DNA of 64,000 nt from Polytrichum commune (lineage: Eukaryota; Streptophyta; Polytrichopsida; Polytrichales; Polytrichaceae). The notes under the pieces are model-generated. The model was not told the origin of the DNA and did not search any database. It worked only from the letters and a program-made list of their open reading frames with translations. Each line of letters begins with the position of its first letter. Position 1 is the stretch's first letter. This document shows positions 22,268-32,337 of the stretch, in pieces. The position numbers and the translations under genes are program-made. Location of the stretch: the NCBI GenBank assembly GCA_950295325.1, contig OX485807.1, positions 32,704,440-32,768,439 of the forward strand, written 5' to 3'.

Positions 22268-25057
22268 CTATTCATTTTGGGAGTTTGGGCCTTTGTGGTA
22301 ACTTGATGGGGAGTTCCGGAAGTGACTACTATTGAAACCCGGTGGTGCTAGTTGTGACATGTTGGTGTCATCCGTGGGGTTGTGCGGCATGTGTGGAAGT
22401 CTTGCGGGGTTGGCGTGTGGGAGGGGGGGGTCCGGTAAGGTGGCGGCGATTGTTTGCATGATGTTGTGGATGCGGTGGTTCGATTGTTGAAACTCCATGG
22501 CCATTGCACTCATGATGTTGTGGATGTTGGCCGCGTGTGATTTGAGTGTCTCCGTGGATGCCTCGACTCGCGTGTCCGTGTTGTGGTTGATGGTGTTGGT
22601 GATTGTGTTGAGTTTGACATCCATTGTTTCGACTAGGTCCTTCATAGCTTTGGTGAAGGTCTTCTCCGAGACTAGGGGGGATGCGGCGGCATTGTTGTTC
22701 ATGGCTTGGGCTTTTTGAGCAATGGCCTCCCTCACCGGTGCGTGTGCAAGTCGGATGGCGGTTGGGTTAGGTGCGGATCCATCTATGCTACCTTTGTGCG
22801 GGACGAAATCCACTCTCCTTCCGAAGAGGTACACGGACTTATGGAGCCACTCCGTGTACACTGCGGCGTTTAGGCATTGGATGTGACACCATCCAGCCTG
22901 CCTATCGTCATCTTGCTTGTTTTGGTACCCGAATGTGACTCCGGTGACGTTGTCCTCGCCGATGAGCTTCTTGAGAAATTTGGTGATGTTTGATTGGGAC
23001 TCTCGTTGCGGGAGGTTGTTCGCTACAAGAGTGGTACTAATCCTTAGCTCCGAGGGATTGCCCATGTCTTTGTCCTTGGTGACACTTACTTTGAGGCGTT
23101 CGGAGTGGTAGGTGAGACCATTGTTGAGGATGTCCTCTCTAGCTTCTTCGGTGGTGAGCATGATGAAGGCGAAATCCTTGTCGGTGTCCGGCTTGGTGAG
23201 AGATAGAATCTCTATTTCGCGACCATCGTAGTAGGAATCCCGCATGATGCTCCTTAGGATGTCGGTGGCCGTATTGTCTCGGAGAGCTTCTCCCTTTAGG
23301 TGTAGTCTCATGTTTCGGGCTTTGGTGATGAGTTCGAAGCCCTTCTCGACTTTTCCAATGATTCTCTCCCCATCTCCCATGGTCATGACAAAAGCCCTTT
23401 CCCCCCGGAGGAGGGCCAAACCGTCCCGTTTAGGGTGTTGAAGGTGGATTTTAATAAATCCGGCCCAATTCCGTGTGATTGTATTGATACCTATGTCCAC
23501 GGGGTTAGAGTATGAAGTACCTAGAGGTATTGTCATGAGTTTGAGCCTTTCTATGCATGCTATTTTGACCTCCTTCCGACTAAGCTTCTTGTATTCACCA
23601 TCAAACCTTATGGTAACATGAAAACCTTCCGTGAGACCCGTGTCGTTAGATACCTTCTCGTATCTAGGGATTTGTGTGAGGTGTAGATGTTGGCCCGGAA
23701 CCGCATCCGGTCGTTCGGAGGGGTATAAGATTTGTTTCGTCCGTGGGAAGGCGTGTCGGAGTGTCCGGAACTCTTGGATTTCGGTTGGAGGCGTACCAAT
23801 GGCCAAAAATTCTTCGTCCGATCGGGCCTCCTTCAAAACATTCTTGCCATGTTGGGTGAGGAGTGTCTCTTGCATTTGGAAGCCTAGCCACATTTGACTT
23901 AGCATATCGATGCCCAATGTTGATGTGCGTTTGGATTTTGAATGGGGGGGAGGTGTGGTGCGCTTACTTGAAATTGTGGGCGTAGACGTGGCTGTGTAGT
24001 CCTCAGCTTTTCTTCTCTTCGTGGTTTGGCTCTCCGACACGTTCTCCAACCGGGGGTTGCGGTAGAGTAGTGTTGGTGGGGTGCTATCGGTGATGCGTGT
24101 TGATTTGTGTGACATTTCTTTGGAGTGCCCTCCGGATGAGATTTGTAACGAGCTCCCCCCTCTCTCCGGTGACACATTTTCTAATTGTGCATCCATGTCT
24201 AGATCTTCTTCGGTGTCGAGTGCGTGAGTGTGGTGTGGCGGCTGAGAAGGTTGTGGGTTGTGAAAGCTTGGCGGCTGGGCGTGTACCTGTTGCCTAAATT
24301 CCTGGTACTGATCATTGATGTGGGCCGCCTCTAGGCGGTTGTCATGTGACATTTTGGTGAGGTGGGTGGGCTTACCGGCTCCTATAGAAGTGGCTAACCG
24401 TTGGTGGATGGCCCCCGGAGCCGATTCCTGTGCTCCTATGTGGTGGTCTGTGCGGGGTCGAAGTTGGCTTGTAGTTTGCGTGGGGGGTCGGAGGAGGCTC
24501 AAGCAATCACTCCCTGTGTGGTCCTTAGGGATGTCAGTGTGTGCATGCGAAGTTGTAGTAGTGAGTCTGTCCGATAGCTTGTGGACTCTGTCCGTGTTGT
24601 TGTTGGTTGGCTTCTGCTGGTTCGGTGTTGTGTGTGTGCATGCCAATTGGATGTGAGTTAGTGTGTGATAATCGGGAGAGGGTGAGAGAGGGATCGTGAC
24701 GTCGGGGGTTGGAGTCGAGTTGTGGTTAGGGGGGAGCTTAGAAGGTGTACAATTGTGGAGGAATTTGAAGGGGAGAGTTGTGAATTTTACCTTCGGTGTG
24801 TGGTGGCTGTCGCTGTGTGGACGTGTGGGTGTATTGGTCAGTCCGCTTTCCTCTGTGCGGCTGACGTTGGTGTTCGTGTGTGGTGTGTGTGCAGGTGCTG
24901 GCTGCTGCCGTGTGAGTGCTGGAGTGTTGCTGCCGATCCTTCGGGGTCGCTTCGTTGGAGGGCGGGTGGTGTCGTCCCGTCGATGGTCTGCTGCGTGGCG
25001 TCTACGGTCTCGGTGGGGACGTCGGTGTCTTCGATGTCTTCTTGCTTCGGCGTACAC
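22268..25057 (-). CDS. LINE ORF1 protein with RRM-like region
   Basis: An uninterrupted 929-codon frame. The first ~60 residues are Arg/His-rich (RRHRRHRRPHRDRRRH), followed by ~340 residues of low-complexity Pro/Thr/His/Ser sequence. Residues ~440-670 look like a folded domain (FHVTIRFDGEYKKL...). Residues ~670-760 resemble an RNA-recognition motif (TTLVANNLP ... AGWCHIQCLNAA ... GRRVDFVPH). Residues ~785-865 are helical, coiled-coil-like, and the tail is Pro-rich. This suits an ORF1 nucleic-acid-binding chaperone of a LINE. It is the only large LINE frame without a lesion. Whether its ATG or an upstream frame supplies the true start is uncertain: the preceding 645-codon frame overlaps it by 56 nt in a different phase. 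Confidence 0.65.
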   Translation of the reverse strand: MYAEARRHRRHRRPHRDRRRHAADHRRDDTTRPPTKRPRRIGSNTPALTRQQPAPAHTPHTNTNVSRTEESGLTNTPTRPHSDSHHTPKVKFTTLPFKFLHNCTPSKLPPNHNSTPTPDVTIPLSPSPDYHTLTHIQLACTHTTPNQQKPTNNNTDRVHKLSDRLTTTTSHAHTDIPKDHTGSDCLSLLRPPTQTTSQLRPRTDHHIGAQESAPGAIHQRLATSIGAGKPTHLTKMSHDNRLEAAHINDQYQEFRQQVHAQPPSFHNPQPSQPPHHTHALDTEEDLDMDAQLENVSPERGGSSLQISSGGHSKEMSHKSTRITDSTPPTLLYRNPRLENVSESQTTKRRKAEDYTATSTPTISSKRTTPPPHSKSKRTSTLGIDMLSQMWLGFQMQETLLTQHGKNVLKEARSDEEFLAIGTPPTEIQEFRTLRHAFPRTKQILYPSERPDAVPGQHLHLTQIPRYEKVSNDTGLTEGFHVTIRFDGEYKKLSRKEVKIACIERLKLMTIPLGTSYSNPVDIGINTITRNWAGFIKIHLQHPKRDGLALLRGERAFVMTMGDGERIIGKVEKGFELITKARNMRLHLKGEALRDNTATDILRSIMRDSYYDGREIEILSLTKPDTDKDFAFIMLTTEEAREDILNNGLTYHSERLKVSVTKDKDMGNPSELRISTTLVANNLPQRESQSNITKFLKKLIGEDNVTGVTFGYQNKQDDDRQAGWCHIQCLNAAVYTEWLHKSVYLFGRRVDFVPHKGSIDGSAPNPTAIRLAHAPVREAIAQKAQAMNNNAAASPLVSEKTFTKAMKDLVETMDVKLNTITNTINHNTDTRVEASTETLKSHAANIHNIMSAMAMEFQQSNHRIHNIMQTIAATLPDPPLPHANPARLPHMPHNPTDDTNMSQLAPPGFNSSHFRNSPSSYHKGPNSQNE

Positions 25058-26939
25058 GGGTCTGCGGCCTTGGTGGTGCTTGCTGCCGTTCGGTGGAGGC
25101 TTCGCGTCGGTGAGGGGTCGCTGGCGATTGGGGCAGATGATCTTCGGTTGTCTGTGGCGTCCTGCCGATCCTTCGTGGTGTCCGTGGTGGTGGGCGTGTG
25201 AGATGGAGTGTATGTGAGGGGGTTGTGTGTAAGGGTGTGTGCGAGAGTTGGAAGGTGCTGGGGGGGGGGAGGAATGCGGGGGTGGGGAGGAATGTGAGAG
25301 ATACTGAGGCGTGGAGGAGGGGGAGAGTGGAGTGTGCTTGAGAGGTGTGTGAGTGTTGTGAGAGGTGGTTGTTGTGTCTCTTGGGGGAGGGAAGTTTATG
25401 TAGGTATGTGTGCTTGCTAATGCGGGTTTGTGTCATTCTGTGGCGTTCTGTGGGTGCTAATTTTTGATGTGTGTGAGCTGTGATTGTGTTTTTGGGGCGG
25501 CGGGGTTGATATTGGAGCGGTGTCAGGAAACTTTGTGTGTGCTGTCCTTCCTGATTAGGGAATTGCTCAGGTGTGTTTAGGTGTGTCTGTGGTGTAGTGT
25601 TGTTTTGTGTGGCTGGTGACAGTCTGTAGCGCGGGGTTTTTCGAGGGCAGGCGAGGTGGCGATCCATGGTGTGGAGGTAGAGTTGGGTATGGGTCTGGTT
25701 GTGCAGGGCGTGGCGTTGGGTGTTAGCTTCGGCCTCCTGTCGGTGGTGGCTACACAACAATGCGGCGATCGGCGGGTGATTGGCACTCTGGAGTACTTTG
25801 TTGGGAGGTAAGGTTTTAACTTTCCTGTGTTGCTTGCTGTTTTGTTGTGTTGTGTTATGTGTGGGTTGTGATAAAGTGTGTAATGTGTCGAAGTATGTCG
25901 AAATGAATTCTGTGCGAGGTTGGGGAGGTCTTTCTTTGTCGCCGGAGAGGCTAAAGGTGTGGGCCTGCGGTGGTTGGGATTGTTTGCGGGTTGGCTTCTT
26001 TTGAGGGTTGGGTCGCCTTTTTTTGATTAATGTGTGGGGTATGTTTTGTGAGCTTCTCTGCGTGGCATTTGTGTGGGGGATGGGCGGGGCGATGTAGCGG
26101 GGTGGATTGGTGGGTTTGTGGGTTGGAGTTTTCTGGTGTCGTCGGGGAGCGCGCGGCTGTGTGCAGCTCCTGTTTGGGAGCCCGGGGTGTAGAAGCGGCT
26201 GGTGGTGGCAACTGCTTCGGTTGCGGCAGATCCAGGTATGTGCTTTCTGGCCTTGATATTGTGGCGTGTCGTTTTTGTGTGGAGGTTTGTGTGGGTGTTC
26301 CTGTGTGGATCTGTTTTGTGTGATTGTTGTATGCTCATGCGACTGTGTGAGTTGGTGCGAATGTGCTCGAGGTGTAGCTCGGAGATTTAGGGTTTGGGAG
26401 TTCCGCTGTGTGAAGTTTGTGTGAGGGAGGGGAGTTTCGGTGTGTACCTGTGTGTGAGTGTGTGCGGCGTTGGCTTGCAGGTGTGCGGCGGCAAGCAGGG
26501 GTGCAGCAGCAGGCAGGTGTGCGGCGGCAGGTGCATATATCCGGCGGTGCAGTTGGCTGGTGCGGCGTCGACATTTGCGATTCCTTGCGGACTTGTAGAG
26601 GGGCCGTTGGTTGCTGTGCGGGGAGTTCCTGTGCTGGGGTTTTAGATCTAGCTGGTGGGCGAGGGGGATACATGTTAGCTTGACCTTAGCGCTAGGGTTA
26701 GGATATTGTAGAGAAGCAGCAGACTTGTGTACAGGCGATGTTCGGAGGCTTAGAAGTGCCCAGAGCACTAATAAAAATGCTGTTACTTGGATCTGGCTGC
26801 CTCGGCTCCGTGTTTTGATGGTGTTTGTTGCAATCTTGTGTGCCTCCAATGTTGATGCGGTGGGCGATCTAGTTCGGGGTGTGTCCTGTGTCTGCTTCTC
26901 CGTCTCTAGGAGTCTCTCCGCTGCGGCCTCTCCGTCCAT
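25002..26939 (-). CDS. possible LINE 5' frame, low-complexity, doubtful
   Basis: A 645-codon frame starts 42 nt inside the LINE 5' end (MDGEAAAERLLETEKQTQD...) and overlaps the ORF1 start by 56 nt in another frame. The product is Thr/His/Pro/Gln/Asn-rich with Ala-rich repeats (AAAHLPAAAPLLAAAHLQA) and no recognisable domain. Other minus-strand frames here are also open (26335-26673, 26027-26338, 25577-25786) because the sense strand is A+C rich and stop-poor. The frame may therefore be a composition artefact in a long 5' UTR. The start position at the element's very 5' end argues mildly for a real leader ORF. Confidence 0.3.
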   Translation of the reverse strand: MDGEAAAERLLETEKQTQDTPRTRSPTASTLEAHKIATNTIKTRSRGSQIQVTAFLLVLWALLSLRTSPVHKSAASLQYPNPSAKVKLTCIPLAHQLDLKPQHRNSPHSNQRPLYKSARNRKCRRRTSQLHRRIYAPAAAHLPAAAPLLAAAHLQANAAHTHTQVHTETPLPHTNFTQRNSQTLNLRATPRAHSHQLTQSHEHTTITQNRSTQEHPHKPPHKNDTPQYQGQKAHTWICRNRSSCHHQPLLHPGLPNRSCTQPRAPRRHQKTPTHKPTNPPRYIAPPIPHTNATQRSSQNIPHTLIKKRRPNPQKKPTRKQSQPPQAHTFSLSGDKERPPQPRTEFISTYFDTLHTLSQPTHNTTQQNSKQHRKVKTLPPNKVLQSANHPPIAALLCSHHRQEAEANTQRHALHNQTHTQLYLHTMDRHLACPRKTPRYRLSPATQNNTTPQTHLNTPEQFPNQEGQHTQSFLTPLQYQPRRPKNTITAHTHQKLAPTERHRMTQTRISKHTYLHKLPSPKRHNNHLSQHSHTSQAHSTLPLLHASVSLTFLPTPAFLPPPSTFQLSHTPLHTTPSHTLHLTRPPPRTPRRIGRTPQTTEDHLPQSPATPHRREASTERQQAPPRPQTRVRRSKKTSKTPTSPPRP

Positions 26940-26980
26940 GGCTCACTTGATCGTTCCACCATTCGACTTCGAGTAACTTA

Positions 26981-26994
26981 TCAACCCCTCTACA
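26981..26994 (+). repeat. LINE target-site duplication, right copy
   Basis: TCAACCCCTCTACA, identical to 14761-14774; it marks the 5' end of the LINE at 26980 and so shows a full-length insertion. Confidence 0.9.
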
Positions 26995-27407
26995 CCTAGA
27001 GGCCGGGCTGATTTGGTGGTATGAAAATTTTAATCAAAAAATGCATGGTATGACACGGCCCGAGCTCATTGAATTGGGTGCACCCAAAATGGAAGGCCAA
27101 TTCTTGGCCTTGGGACCAATGTCAAATTTCAATAATAAATTATGTATTTTAAATAAAATATTATTTTTTAGCGAACCATATCCATTGGATCATGTGGAAA
27201 TATGAACGACTCTATGCTAGATTATGCTAGATTTATTGAATCAGCCTAGCTTCTTGGCCCTAAGGCCTTTACATATGGGAAAATTGGCCCCCATTATAAT
27301 CTTATTATAATGTGTAGTTGAGGCCGGCCTCCAACCCAAAAGGGGCTAAAATTTCATGCAATTGGCCTCAAGGGGAATTGGCCCAGCCTCTAGGTGTAAA
27401 GCGGCCC

Positions 27408-28068
27408 TACGTCTCATGCTCCCTCACCCTAGAAAAGAGAATATTACAACCAAGGGCTATGAATGAACATGTTGTGGTTCTCAAAAAATGACAACCTAAA
27501 TTTTAGGTTCTTAGCAAGGTCCTTATGTAAAATGGAATCTCTTTTATTAAAAAAAAGAGAGGTGAGAGAGCATATAAGACTTAGCAATGTTATGTGGGTT
27601 GTTGTGTCTTGATGAGTCTCCGGCCTTGTCCCTTTCAAGCATGACTCATGTTAGGTATCGATAGCTTGGTCAGATTTGTGTTTGTTAATGCAATGGAAAT
27701 CCATTTACTTCGTAAAGGAAAGAAAAAGAAAAAGAAAACAATACCACAATCCAAATTGTGTAAATATTAAAAATAACCAATTCACAAATGTAAATTCCAA
27801 ATTAGATCATAACATCATACTTTATAATGCATATGTTGTTGGAGGTTTAAGTACCAACCCCCAATCCTCCACAAAAGGCCAGAAAGACATGGATGAAATT
27901 CATCCACCAACATCCATCCAATTGACAGAGGGAGGAGGAAGCGAAGTGGGCCTGGGTATTAGGGCACGAAGGGCGTCTCGAGCGCTCTCTTTGCGCCTGC
28001 GAGTGCAGCTCCAGAGTGAGCCTAGGGTTTCATTTTTCTTCTTCGCTCGCACCACAGCCGCCGCAGCA
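27408..28068 (+). promoter_or_regulatory. upstream region and promoter of RPL22
   Basis: The first half is AT-rich with no gene. Close to the gene are motifs typical of plant ribosomal protein promoters: a site II element TGGGCC at 27947-27952 and a telo-box TAGGGTTT at 28023-28030. A pyrimidine-rich leader 'tttttcttcttcgctcgc' follows just before the ATG. Spacing of site II and telo-box to the start codon (about 120 and 40 bp) is as usual for such genes; TCP-type factors and telo-box-binding factors are the known binders of these motifs. Confidence 0.6.
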
Positions 28069-29292
28069 ATGGCGATCGCAGTTGCCCCCAAGAAGGCCTC
28101 GACCGGGCCCAAGGGCAAGAAGAAGGCCCAGACCTTCACCATCGACTGCGGCAAGCCCGTGGAAGATAAGATTATGGACATTGCCTCCTTCGAGAAGTTC
28201 CTCAACGACCGCATCAAGGTCGACGGAAAGGCTGGGGTCCTCGGCAGCGCTGTCACCATCGCTCGCGAGAAAAACAAGATCAGCGTCACTTCTGAGAGTG
28301 CCTTCTCCAAGAGGTATGTACCGTGCTCTCTCTTTATCTATTTCACTGCTCTCACGGTATCCCACAACACTTGAGAGATAATTGAGTGATGGTTAGGGTT
28401 TTGTTGCAAATGGAAGCATGCTACATGGACAGGTTGATTGTAATTCAGAGGGCCTCATTGGTTGTCGTTTACACTACAAAGTTGAAGATGGTTGTGGTTG
28501 TGGTTACGGTTAACCACAGTATTCAATAATTTTTTAAAATTCGCACTTGTCTTGTGTGTATCATTGCGGTTGATGGCGAAGTTTGCCTTTTACATCGCAA
28601 TCTATTGTTGGTTTAGGTCTGAGAGTTGAGAAGAAAGTAAAGTGATTATCGTCTTGTTGGTCTTGGATTTTAGTATTCAAGTGCTTGCCTTTTCAACTTT
28701 TTCCTCGGACCTTGGCCTTCAGAATCTGATGTGACACCGAATGAGCATGAACAACCACCTCAAGGGTGGTTAACCATGTGGAGTAGTGGGGTTGATGAAG
28801 TAGGTTGTGGTTTTTGTTAGCAATTATTAAACCTGTTCGGGGGAAATAGAATCCAAAGAATTAAACCACAACCATGACCACACTATCCCTAGTGATCTAT
28901 GGGAATTTTTTTTCTTCTGAGGAGAGCCCTAAATGGCTAGGGTTTTGTATTGAGATGAATCTATTGTGCATTAAGTCTTATTCTCTCGGTGCAAATGTTG
29001 GATGCCCCTCTATGTAGATACTACATGACAGTCAGAAGCAGCCCTAATATTTTTATCTGCAAGTGGTTCAGTTTATGGAGTAATTGAGATTCTTGAGATT
29101 AATTCACGCGAGATTCTAAGTGTGGTTGGTTTTCGTTTGTCTGTTAGGTACTTGAAGTACTTGACGAAGAAGTACTTGAAGAAGCACAATGTGAGGGATT
29201 GGCTCCGGGTTATCGCATCCAACAAGGACAGGAATGTCTATGAGTTGCGATACTTCAACATTGCTGACAATGAGGGTGAGGAAGAGGATTGA
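28069..29292 (+). CDS. RPL22: 60S ribosomal protein L22 (eL22)
   Basis: Two exons, 28069-28313 and 29148-29292, joined across an 834-bp GT-AG intron (phase 2, inside the Arg codon of SKRYLKYL), give 129 aa, the usual eL22 length. Landmarks: a Lys-rich N-terminus (KGKKKAQTF), [67 protein letters not shown] and an acidic tail EGEEED. It is a component of the large subunit of cytosolic ribosomes and binds rRNA. The ATG lies in a Kozak-like GCAATGGCG context after a pyrimidine-rich leader. No lesion is seen; identification is firm. Confidence 0.95.
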
Positions 29293-30689
29293 TTCATTGT
29301 AGCAGAGCTGGACTATCTTGAAACCAAGGCAAATTTTCATGTTGCAACAAAATTTTCATGATGTGTTCTGAATGGTTGGAGTTCGAAATCTGTGCTTCTA
29401 CTGAGTTCTTAAGTATTCGTTGGTTCTGTAGTGCTGTTCGATCACGAAAGTTTTGATGCTTTTAATGTATGCTGTGTGTTGGGCCGTTCAGTTTGGCACT
29501 GTCTTGTGGTTCGATAGTGGCAATGTTAGATCTCTCTATAGTTCATTTTCTTGGAAACTAGCATCTGTCCTTTGAGAGGCATAGCTTTAATCTTGGAACT
29601 GAAGATGATATCCTTGGTAGAGCTTGGGCTCTACAGTAATAGGGCACGAGCCAAATTACATAGTCTTAGCCGCATTGACACTTTGAGCTACGCATTGACA
29701 CTTTGAGCTACGCATTGGCAATCTCTAATTCATAAGAATTACTGCCGTTCACCATCTAGGGTTCGAATTGGTTCTGCTCTCAAAATCGGACTCTGTTGTT
29801 TTTTTGTGCACCTAGTGTAGGTAAACATTGGATGGAATAATCTGAGATTTTTGAGGATTATGCCGCACTCTTCTCTCTAAGTTTTAGGTGTAACATGCTA
29901 ATTTCTTGTTCCCTCCCTTCCTGTCATATTTTCTTACACCTGCTATTTGTTTGACCTCACATTAACACATTTGATTTCAGAGTGATTGTTGACTAGCAAG
30001 TTTCTGCAAAGTGTTTCAGCTTGTACAGCACATTCTTTTCCATCTTCTACCCTTTGCCTCTGTGGTTGCTTGGTGACCGCAGATAACATATCAGACCATA
30101 AAAATATTGGGGAGCCGATTAAGAACCTGGGCACAAGGAATACCCTGTTGTAGTGGTGTCCTAATCTGTTGTCCATGACCGAGATTGACAATTTGTATTC
30201 ATGGGCAACTGATTAGGACATGGATTGTCAATGCTCGGTGCTCCTGGAACTCCATGTCTGGGAAACTTAGCTTGTGATCTAATAGGAGCAGATCTTTGTC
30301 ATCGTGAATGTTTAGTTATGGTTGTGTCTGTGGGCTACTTTCGCATTTGTACGTGCTTGTCATAGAGCAGCTTGAATGAATGAACGAGTAGGTGTATTGA
30401 TGTAAGACATGGAACATTGAAATGGCAGTAGAGTGGAACACATTTGGAGAAAGGTGTGTTCACCTGCAGAAAAGTAGCAGGTTGATGTCTTGTTTTATTC
30501 ACTTTTGCAATCAATGAAGATAGCAATTGAGACTATTTATTTGAACTTGGAATCAAGTGGAGGTATAGCAAAATTACTTCGCATGGCACTAGAATTGTGG
30601 ATCTTCCCGTCCAACATTGAAGCTGCCAATGCACAATGTGCCCACAAGTATTTGAAGACAACATTATTGAGTTAGTGTTTGAAAGAACT
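29293..30689. other. 3' flank of RPL22 and intergenic DNA
   Basis: The beginning is presumably 3' UTR. A 21-bp tandem duplication ('cgcattgacactttgagcta' twice) lies at about 29673-29714. No other gene or RNA was recognised. Confidence 0.45.
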
Positions 30690-32337
30690 AAGGATCATTT
30701 ACTAAGTGATGCCGAGTCCCAAAGGTGTGTATACATGTAAGCAGTTTGTCTGTCTCCCAAATAATCGAGCCAAACGATGCACTTTCATGCACATTGCATT
30801 ATAAAAGATTCACCAGTGATGGCAGCCCAATTTCCAAAATTTGTTGCACTAAACTAAATACGCCAATTAGTGAGGATGGTACTAATGCAAGTCATATGTG
30901 CAACCTAGCCATACTACTGAGGGCTAAAGTTGCTACTGAGTGACACATATTCATAACTATGGTAAATTCTATGCTCATTTATCATAGATGATAAGAAAAT
31001 TAGTACGTGCTTGTGATAGTGTGTGCCAAATGCTTGTCAGTGAATAAAGCCAAGTGTTGATACATTTAGTGACTTGAGCCAAGCGGGTACTCTAGTGAAT
31101 AGTGCCAAGTGCCAATATTTTAAGTGAATAGTGCCAAGTGTTTGAGATGAACAATGCTTCCTAGTCTTAGATCAAAGATCTTTTGATGGCACTAATTCAT
31201 AGCATAAAGGAATTTAGTATCACCTTCACTAATTTCCCACATTTAGTGTACCATTATGTTATCAAAATTAATGTAAAATCGTATCTTGATCAAATAAGCA
31301 TTACGTCTCATAGTTGCAAATGTGGTGGTTGCCCACATTTCATCATTTAATATCAATGGGCTTACCCATCTCATAATCCCCTTGTAATGAATCTCTCACA
31401 CTTCATGTTATGAAATCTCCAAGACTCCTTCACCAAGTGATGCCAAGATCCAAAGGTCTGCATGTGTCTAAGGTAGTTGAGTTGAAAAGTGACATTGAGC
31501 CTTGCCTCACCCTTGAAAGGTCATGGCAAAACTTTTGCTAATGTAGGCAAGTTAAATAGCTTGGATTTTTCTGTAATTTAGCAAATCTATACAAAGTATA
31601 CAAAAGTTTTTTCAAGAAATAATAAATTCTTATGCAACCTACAACATTTTTGCAAAGTCATCTTAAGAAATGAGCCTTTTACTCTCCACTAGGGGAGTCC
31701 ATTGATATTAGATTGCTAAATAAGTATCACCACAAAATCAACCTTATTGCGGGCAAGGATCTTCTATTAAATGAAGGTGTTTGTCTCCCTTTTGTGAATC
31801 ACTTCTCACGCCATTTTATTGAGCAGATAGATCCTTGATTGGCCGTTGTGATTGGGCAAAGTTGGTGCTCTTCTTAAAGCATTCTTGCATCCTTCTTACA
31901 CAACTACTATGAATGATGAAGGTGGTGCTATTTGTACTTAATACCACATATGATTGATCACTTTTAACAATGACTTACTCGATGGCACTGTTGCACTCAT
32001 TGTTGACAGCTTAAATATGAAAAGAACAAGTGTCGCCAAAAGGAAAGTGTTGCTTTAAGGCACTACTACATTAGTTATTGATCATCTATATGATCAAGGG
32101 TGCATGCTGGCTGACCACATCCTATAGTGTAATATTTAAGGCCCTTTCTAACTAATACTCCTTAAAATCAATCCCACATAGGATTTTATAAATTCCTATG
32201 ATTTATTCATTCTTTAAGTGTTGTTGAGATCCAAAGGTATGCAAATGTGCACGCATTTTGTCTATCATCTATATGACCAAGGGTGTTTGTTGGCTAGCTG
32301 CATTTTATAACGTAACAATTACAAATCCACCCAACTA
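30690..32337 (+). repeat. degenerate ~200-bp repeat array, units 1-3
   Basis: Three or more diverged copies of a unit whose core is 'ttcaccaagtgttgccgagatccaaagg' (variable), followed by 'tgtgcaagcattttgtc' and 'atcaagggtgtttgttggct'. Cores start at about 30695, 31428 and 32205, with a half unit at about 32076-32150 directly adjoining the third. Between them, 31040-31146 carries a small repeat of 'gtgaatagtgccaagtg'. No coding function is evident. Unit boundaries are best seen further right, at 32713-32910. Confidence 0.5.

Larger units (their letters stand above)
14775..26980 (-). mobile_element. full-length Dualen-like LINE retrotransposon, inactivated
   Basis: 12,206 bp bounded by a perfect 14-bp target-site duplication. 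Order along the minus strand: 5' end at 26980, a long Pro/Thr/His/Gln-rich frame (26939-25002), ORF1 with an RRM-like region (25057-22268), a ~740-bp stretch, then ORF2 (21529-14933). ORF2 carries APE endonuclease, reverse transcriptase, RNase H, CCHC zinc finger and a restriction-like endonuclease, but is broken by stops and frameshifts. The 3' end has a perfect 8-bp stem hairpin (14800-14819) followed by a T-rich tail on the sense strand (14775-14799). The sense strand is strongly A+C rich throughout, in contrast to all flanking DNA. A truncated sister copy is at 32911-34600. Confidence 0.85.
14671..27407. mobile_element. Harbinger-type MITE D, split by a LINE
   Basis: Terminal inverted repeats GGGCCGCTTTACACCTAGAGG occur at 14671 and (reverse complement) at 27407. 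Excluding the LINE and one copy of its target duplication, the two pieces (14671-14774 and 26995-27407) join into a 517-bp element. That element aligns end to end with the uninterrupted 516-bp copy at 42602-43117. Flanking trinucleotides are TAA and TAC (one mismatch). No coding capacity; presumably mobilised by a Harbinger transposase, since the terminal GGGCCG-TTTACAC resembles elements A and B. Confidence 0.85.

Noticed and set aside
24696-25217. Plus-strand 173- and 159-codon frames opposite LINE ORF1
   Set aside because: Antisense to the ORF1 start; Val/Cys/Trp-rich products reflect G+T-rich composition.
27900-28374. Alternative frames over RPL22 exon 1 (both strands)
   Set aside because: Explained by the GC-rich first exon of eL22; the true frame is confirmed by splicing to exon 2.
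28314-29147. Possible C/D-box snoRNA in the RPL22 intron (tgatga and ctga words near 28789-28920)
   Set aside because: C box lacks the purine start, D box distance is too large, and no terminal stem is visible.
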